64,000 bases of DNA, taken from Oscillatoria acuminata PCC 6304. GTDB taxonomy: Bacteria; Cyanobacteriota; Cyanobacteriia; Cyanobacteriales; Laspinemataceae. Positions within the stretch are counted from its first letter, which is position 1. Each line of letters opens with the position of its first letter. Made by a program: the position numbers and the translations under genes. The stretch lies in contig NC_019693.1 in assembly GCF_000317105.1 (NCBI RefSeq), forward strand, positions 4,093,227 through 4,157,226. Reading direction: 5' to 3'. A model generated the notes under the pieces. That model saw only the letters and a program-made list of their open reading frames with translations, ran no database searches and was not told the origin of the DNA. Positions 59,748 to 64,000 of this stretch are shown here, one piece after another.

Positions 59748-60845
59748 TTATTTGCTTTTTGGCAGATTTTTGGCTTGTTCCACGGCAATTTCCCGCAAGG
59801 CTTGGAAGGAATTGGCATTGGATGTCCCTTCGATCGCCTTGACTGCCAAATCTTGCACCTGTTTGAGTGCAGATTCCAGTTGTTTGGTGAGGGTCTTGAT
59901 GCGTTCTTCTTGGTTGTTGATGCTCACTTCTAATGCGCTAATTTGTAGTTGATAGGAGCGTTGGAGTCCTTCTACTTCTTTACTTCGCAGATCTGAGGCG
60001 ACTTTGGCTTGATAGTTGCCGATATTTCGTCCACTGTCTTTGCCATTTTTGATGTTGGTTTCCAGTTCTTTGGGATGTGCCTCGACTTTAGCTTTGGCTT
60101 CGGCATATTGTTTCTCCCGTTCAGCGATCGCGGTTTCCCGTTCGAGCCATTCTTGTTCCTGGGTTTGGCGGGTTTCTGCGAGTTCTTGATACAAGCCTTT
60201 TTGGGTTTGCTCGTATTCTTCCTGAGCCAGATGGCGATCGCGTTCTAAACTATAACGATATTCCTCTGCATCCCGCTGTTGCTGTTTCTGCCGCGTGGTA
60301 TTGCGTTCTTTAATCTCACGTTGATGAGTTTCTTGCTCTTTTTCCCAGGTTTTCTTCAGAGTTTGGATTTGCTGCTCTAAGGTTTCCTGGCGATCGGTAA
60401 TTTCCCCTTGAAAGGTTTTAGCGCGTTCTTGATAAGTTTGGACTAACCCCTCTAACGTTTCCTCGGATACTTCTAAATCATGTAAATTTTGAAGGTCTTC
60501 CACCTCCTGATTCACCGATTCGTCCAGTTCATGAAGTTTAGCCGCTTCCCCAGTTAGTCGTTCGGACAAATCACTGACTGCACCCCCAAATCCGAATTGC
60601 AACAATTGTAAACTTTCAATGGTCTGATTGATTTTTTGTTGAGCCGTTGGTGTGGTATTCATCGGGGTTTTGACTTCGGGAGAATTGACTTCTTTAACCG
60701 CTGAAATGGTACTTTTGGCCGCTGCTTGTTTTTCTTTAGCGAGTTGCTTAACTTGAGCCTCTAGTCCTGAATTTTCCTTTTCTAACTCCTCCAAGGCTTC
60801 CATAATTTCCGCTTTGGTGCTTTTAGAGGTGATTTTTTTCGCCAT
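59748..60845 (-). CDS. Coiled-coil protein A, paralogue of the upstream neighbour
   Basis: A 365-residue hydrophilic protein. The N-terminal 75 residues are Lys/Glu/Ala-rich. QKINQTIESLQLLQFGFGGAVSDLSERL (about 70-97) introduces a long coiled coil with many Glu, Gln and Arg residues (to about 345). It shares its layout and several segments with the 333-residue neighbour: the same 'T..SL..L...FG..V..L.E.L..E..KL.EL' start and the 'QL..A..Q.QDLA..A' end. GGAG precedes the ATG. I recognise no named family; a filament or scaffold role is possible. Confidence 0.8.
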   Translation of the reverse strand: MAKKITSKSTKAEIMEALEELEKENSGLEAQVKQLAKEKQAAAKSTISAVKEVNSPEVKTPMNTTPTAQQKINQTIESLQLLQFGFGGAVSDLSERLTGEAAKLHELDESVNQEVEDLQNLHDLEVSEETLEGLVQTYQERAKTFQGEITDRQETLEQQIQTLKKTWEKEQETHQREIKERNTTRQKQQQRDAEEYRYSLERDRHLAQEEYEQTQKGLYQELAETRQTQEQEWLERETAIAEREKQYAEAKAKVEAHPKELETNIKNGKDSGRNIGNYQAKVASDLRSKEVEGLQRSYQLQISALEVSINNQEERIKTLTKQLESALKQVQDLAVKAIEGTSNANSFQALREIAVEQAKNLPKSK

Positions 60846-60933
60846 CAGATTTCTCCAAACAATATTGAGGTTTTAACTCTTGAAAATCAGCCCGAATTAA
60901 CCCGAAAACCGTTAATTCCCGCCCTTGCTGTAT

Positions 60934-60985
60934 TAGCCTGCGGAGGCAGGCTTTGTCCGTATAGCCCCACCCTTTAGGGTGCGGG
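60934..60985 (-). repeat. Double-hairpin extragenic palindrome, copy 3
   Basis: AGCCTGCGGAGGCAGGCT and CACCCTTTAGGGTG joined by TTGTCCGTATAGCCC: the same layout as copies at 7597 and 7759, with a diverged first stem. An exact second copy follows at 61014. Confidence 0.85.
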
Positions 60986-61013
60986 GCGGGTTAACTAGAA
61001 TGGGCTCTGTATT

Positions 61014-61064
61014 AGCCTGCGGAGGCAGGCTTTGTCCGTATAGCCCCACCCTTTAGGGTGCGGG
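61014..61064 (-). repeat. Double-hairpin extragenic palindrome, copy 4
   Basis: A direct repeat of the element at 60934-60985, 28 bp further on, between the two coiled-coil genes. The duplication looks recent because the cores are identical. Confidence 0.85.
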
Positions 61065-61073
61065 TCTTTGCCA

Positions 61074-62075
61074 TTATTTCGACCCAGAACTCACATTTGA
61101 TGAGGTTTGAAAAGCTCGCATTGCTAAATCTTGAGCTTGTCGCATCGCCGCTTGTAGCTGGGCGTTAATATCAGCAATTTGTTGAGTTTGCCGTTCAATA
61201 TTGCTGTTGAGGGATTGCAGAGTCAAATCATAGCCTTGCTTCGTGCCTTCCCACTCTTTCTCGAACAGGTCAGATTTAACCTTGGCATCCCGCTTCACTT
61301 CTGCGATCGCCTCTTCTTTGGCTTTAGTATAAGCCTGTTTCAATTCTTCCTCAAATCCCTCAATCTTCTTCTGATTGGCTGTAAATTCGGCTTGATGTTC
61401 AGTCAAATATTTCTCCCGTTCCGTCCAGTTCTTTTGTTTCTCCCGGGCAATCTCTTTTAACTCCCGCTCTTGTTGCCGCTTCCGTTCTTCATATTCATCA
61501 GTTTCTAATTCTTGAATCCGCAGCCGTTCATAGTCATAATCTGCTGCTTCCTGTTCCCGTTCTTTAGCGACGGCTTCATCTTGCTCTTGCACCAAGCTGT
61601 CAAATTCTTGTTGTTCTTTTTGCCATGCTTTGCGCTTTTGTGCCTGGTCCGTTTCAATGGCTTCTTGTTGTAAAGCCGCCTGATTATCGAGTAGGGTTAA
61701 CTTTTCTTGATGTTCTTGGGTGAGAATGTGCAGTGCATCGGCAACCACTCGAATTTGGCGTAATTCTTCGAGGCGATCGGTTTGAATAACAATCGCCCGT
61801 TTGAGTTCCTCCAGTTTAGCGGTTTCCGTACTCAGTTTCTCCGCCAGTTGGGTGACAATACTCCCAAAATCCAGTTGCAGATCCGCTAATCCTTTGACAA
61901 TCGTATCAATGGTGTAAGTTGATGCAACGGTGAGGAGTTCTTTATTTTTCTCCTTTTCAGCTTCCTCCTCTTTCGTGGCGACTTTAGAGGCAGTCTCTTG
62001 GCGACTGGCAAGGAGTTGTTGAAATTGGGCTAAAATTTGAGCTTTACTGTCTTTAACCGGGGTTTGGGACATCAT
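61074..62075 (-). CDS. Coiled-coil protein B
   Basis: A 333-residue hydrophilic protein of mostly heptad sequence. A short N-terminal segment (KAQILAQFQQLLASRQ) precedes TIDTIVKGLADLQLDFGSIVTQLAEKL (about 53-79), which resembles its neighbour. Then comes a coiled coil of about 230 residues rich in Glu, Gln, Arg and Lys, ending QAQDLAMRAFQTS. GGAGG precedes the start. It is a paralogue of the 365-residue gene downstream. Long Glu/Gln coiled coils in filamentous cyanobacteria include filament-forming proteins, but I cannot assign this one. Confidence 0.8.
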   Translation of the reverse strand: MMSQTPVKDSKAQILAQFQQLLASRQETASKVATKEEEAEKEKNKELLTVASTYTIDTIVKGLADLQLDFGSIVTQLAEKLSTETAKLEELKRAIVIQTDRLEELRQIRVVADALHILTQEHQEKLTLLDNQAALQQEAIETDQAQKRKAWQKEQQEFDSLVQEQDEAVAKEREQEAADYDYERLRIQELETDEYEERKRQQERELKEIAREKQKNWTEREKYLTEHQAEFTANQKKIEGFEEELKQAYTKAKEEAIAEVKRDAKVKSDLFEKEWEGTKQGYDLTLQSLNSNIERQTQQIADINAQLQAAMRQAQDLAMRAFQTSSNVSSGSK

Positions 62076-62160
62076 TTTTCCTCCTATTTACGATAGTTTA
62101 GATGCTGAACGGTTAACCATCATCACCAGGCGGGGGGTTTTAACCTAAAGTTAACCATCA

Positions 62161-62347
62161 TCACCCGCCGGGGGTTCAAACCCCCGCCTAATAGCTCAAG
62201 TCGGTTAAAAACCGACTAAAAACATCACTCTATACTATAAGATTTTCAGTCGGTTGAAACCGACTTTAGCTGTTAGACGGGGGTTTGAACCCCCGGCGGG
62301 TGTTGACTTTAGCTATTAGACGGAGGTTTTAATCCCCGTCGGTTGTT
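62161..62347. repeat. MITE-like element, copy B with nested partial copy
   Basis: CCGGGGGTTCAAACCCCCGC and a CTAATAGCTCAAGTCGGTTA arm are answered by CCGACTTTAGCTGTTAGACG and GGGGGTTTGAACCCCC. A further GACTTTAGCTATTAGACGG arm at 62305-62347 is a partial second copy. It is related to the element at 52531-52773. It sits upstream of coiled-coil protein B. Confidence 0.78.
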
Positions 62348-62352
62348 ACCCT

Positions 62353-62658
62353 TTACGGTAGCTGACGGTTGGAGAGAAGCTGGAGAATGGCGTTACAGCG
62401 ATCGCAACGATTGCCTTGCCAGCAAAAACACTCATCCACCACCTGTAAAAGCATCGCCCTCATTTGGCTATTTTGCTTTAATAATGCAGCATAATTCTGC
62501 TGAACCGAGGTAACAACGAGATGCAAATGTTGAAAATCTTCACTGAGGAGTTCTAAGTCATTTAACGTATCAGTGCGAATCTCCTCAATTGTGTTCAGAT
62601 TTCCTTTCAACTGATTTTCCCAGACTGACTCACGGGTGAGTTTAGCAAGTTTTTTCAT
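62353..62658 (-). CDS. Small helical protein with C-terminal Cys cluster
   Basis: A 101-residue protein I do not recognise. Most of it is helical (TIEEIRTDTLNDLELLSEDFQHLHLVV by eye). It ends with four cysteines in CFCWQGNRCDRC, which could bind a metal ion. It is on the same strand as the coiled-coil genes downstream and the two orphans upstream, so it may belong to the same group. Confidence 0.6.
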   Translation of the reverse strand: MKKLAKLTRESVWENQLKGNLNTIEEIRTDTLNDLELLSEDFQHLHLVVTSVQQNYAALLKQNSQMRAMLLQVVDECFCWQGNRCDRCNAILQLLSNRQLP

Positions 62659-62726
62659 GAATTTATCTAAAACCCGGTGAAAGGAGAGATGCGTGAAGCA
62701 TCTCTCCGTTGTTTTATCGGACTCGA

Positions 62727-63413
62727 TTAACCATTGGCAAGCGCAGGTTCGCGCATTAATTCATCAGAAACTGCCGCAGGCAACGCCATCTCTCCAGAAG
62801 TTGGACCATCCAAATGTGCCGCCATCAAGCAAGCAATTTCCGCCGGAGGTAGATTATCCAAACAAATCATTTCTCGGGTTCCTTCCAAGTCAATCATCCG
62901 ACTCAGATTTTGGGGGTCAGACAAGACGATCGCCGCTTGTTCCACCATCTCCCAATTCGACCGTTCAATCCAGTCCCATTTCAGGCTATAATAATTAATC
63001 GGTTTAATCACCCCATTTTCATCAGGCTTTTGTCCAGAATGCTTGATAAAATCTGGCACAAACACTCCTTCTGCCGGTTCAACTCCTCGCGCCTGAACCG
63101 AGGCCACTAACCGATTAAAATCACTGAGACTGCGGCCCTTAACATAAGTAACCATCACCACATCATGGGGCAATTCTCCCCCTTCTGCCACAAACCAAAT
63201 TTGTCCCCATAAGGTATGTTTAGTCTGCCCCAAGCTGCCGAAAAATTTGCTAAACTTGAGGATAGTCATGGCTAATTTTGACCCATATTCCTCATCTCCA
63301 ATCGTCCACTTCCCCGCCTGACAATTGTTTTTAGCAGAAATGGGTAACTCGGGAACCACAATGGCATTTTCGGGCTTGGTTCCAAATACGGAAATTGTCG
63401 CTTTCTTAGACAT
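62727..63413 (-). CDS. Uncharacterised cyanobacterial protein (possible DUF5895-like)
   Basis: A 228-residue soluble protein. The start is the ATG at 63413, chosen for the AGGAG eight bases upstream; a longer frame adds 27 poorly structured residues. Segments such as WGQIWFVAEGGELPHDVVMVTYVKG and INYYSLKWDWIERSN are well-formed strands and helices. The family resembles cyanobacterial proteins annotated DUF5895, but I recall this with limited certainty. The C-terminal tail is Ala/Pro-rich. Its neighbour at 63508-63867 follows the same strand. Confidence 0.6.
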   Translation of the reverse strand: MSKKATISVFGTKPENAIVVPELPISAKNNCQAGKWTIGDEEYGSKLAMTILKFSKFFGSLGQTKHTLWGQIWFVAEGGELPHDVVMVTYVKGRSLSDFNRLVASVQARGVEPAEGVFVPDFIKHSGQKPDENGVIKPINYYSLKWDWIERSNWEMVEQAAIVLSDPQNLSRMIDLEGTREMICLDNLPPAEIACLMAAHLDGPTSGEMALPAAVSDELMREPALANG

Positions 63414-63507
63414 GGTTTTTACTCCTGTAGGGTTGTGTAAAGCTGCTGAATTTTGTGTGTTATCTTTAGCCATTTTGAGTAACCTATCCCCCATGAATTA
63501 CACGGGA

Positions 63508-63867
63508 TTATCGAATAACTGGACGAGGGGTAACTGGGGCGGAATTTGGATATTTGTAACCCGCTTCTTCTCCGGAATGGGACTCAATTTTAGCCGCCTC
63601 CGGGTGGGGATATCGTTCCACCCAAGGGTTGCCATTGGTCCCCCGAACCGACTCCGAGGAGGAGACGCCTTGGGTACTTTGCAAAACCGCCAGCAGATTT
63701 TGTAACAATTCGATGTGGGCTGGGGTAAAATGGATGGTGAACCCCGAACCATCTCGGGCATAACCCGGACAAATGAGGGAGGCGGCACCTTGGTCGTCAT
63801 GTTTGGCAATGTAAAGCCAGTCCCCGTCTTCGAGCTTATAGTGAGTATCAGTCCAGGTTTTGAGCAT
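63508..63867 (-). CDS. Hypothetical protein upstream of the DUF5895-like gene
   Basis: A 119-residue protein. The ATG at 63867 has AGGAGAGG upstream. Residues about 1-55 form a compact beta-rich unit (HYKLEDGDWLYIAKHDDQG, LICPGYARDG, FTIHFTPAHIELLQNLL); the rest is disordered and rich in Ser, Pro and Glu. No family is recognised. It is probably the first gene of the minus-strand series visible here. Confidence 0.6.
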   Translation of the reverse strand: MLKTWTDTHYKLEDGDWLYIAKHDDQGAASLICPGYARDGSGFTIHFTPAHIELLQNLLAVLQSTQGVSSSESVRGTNGNPWVERYPHPEAAKIESHSGEEAGYKYPNSAPVTPRPVIR

Positions 63868-64000
63868 CGTTCCTCTCCTGTCTTGTTTGTGTGGCACCCT
63901 CCCTTATGGCGCAGTGGATTGGCCCAAACCCGTCTGGTACCCAACCCGGGGGTTTACTAGGTCTAGCGTGTCAGCCGGAAGAATCTGGGAACTGCTACTC
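63868..64000. other. Window end, no gene seen
   Basis: The last 133 bp hold no gene I can support. They include the promoter side of the preceding minus-strand gene. Confidence 0.4.

Noticed and set aside
63498-63944. 148-codon minus-strand frame overlapping the last gene
   Set aside because: It lies in another frame of the 63508-63867 gene, which has a good ribosome site and better protein character.

Overview
The window is cyanobacterial chromosome. The evidence is the many GCGATCGC (HIP1-type) octamers, an NblS/Hik33-type sensor kinase, the PSII repair factor Psb32, a DesD-type delta-6 desaturase, DUF1830 and DUF4346 proteins, a four-ACT aspartate kinase, and large multi-PAS and Ser/Thr-His kinases. 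DesD, the DUF4347/RTX surface proteins and the many intergenic palindromes suggest a filamentous Oscillatoriales-like species. I cannot name the species from sequence alone. There are no rRNA or convincing tRNA genes and no CRISPR array.

Layout. 0.2-7.2 kb: an nblS-like kinase with a co-transcribed OmpR regulator, then a seven-PAS histidine kinase. 7.2-10.8 kb: a cytochrome c6-like gene, desD, an aldo/keto reductase and an NTF2-like protein. 10.8-15.9 kb: a gene-poor accessory zone with a VapBC-type toxin-antitoxin pair, relics, a 200-aa orphan, a HEPN-like protein with an R-x4-H motif, and a 179-aa orphan. 15.9-21.5 kb: a PLD-SNF2 helicase, a sigma-70 factor carrying an extra N-terminal domain and a C-terminal extension, and an 86-aa protein resembling the C-terminal end of Eco57I/PglX-like methylases. 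22-27.6 kb: a mobile-element core with a DUF3854 primase-helicase, iteron-like repeats and a tyrosine recombinase. 27.8-29.5 kb: groEL without groES, behind a perfect CIRCE operator. 30.4-37.6 kb: two tandem, mosaic-identical DUF4347/beta-helix/RTX proteins. 37.6-45.3 kb: an EamA transporter gene broken in two, with a 1802-aa Ser/Thr kinase-AAA-GAF-histidine kinase gene between the halves. 45.6-54 kb: housekeeping genes (DUF1830, fabG, psb32, DUF4346, sucrose-phosphate synthase-like, lysC, hisH, C15 peptidase). 54.3-58 kb: an Anbu-type locus (ATP-grasp, alpha-E, Anbu protease). 58.2-63.9 kb: a pentapeptide membrane protein and a minus-strand series of coiled-coil and orphan proteins.

The most interesting candidate system is the minus-strand block at about 14.3-21.5 kb. 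It puts a sigma factor fused to a restriction/methylase-like domain 22 bp upstream of a PLD-SNF2 helicase, with a HEPN-like protein downstream, beside an integrase/primase element. I read it as a possible defence or element-control system in which promoter recognition is tied to DNA sensing. That reading is inference. The second main observation is a reconstructable rearrangement: tandem duplication of an RTX gene together with part of a neighbouring EamA gene, and disruption of the other EamA copy by a 6.6-6.8 kb segment.
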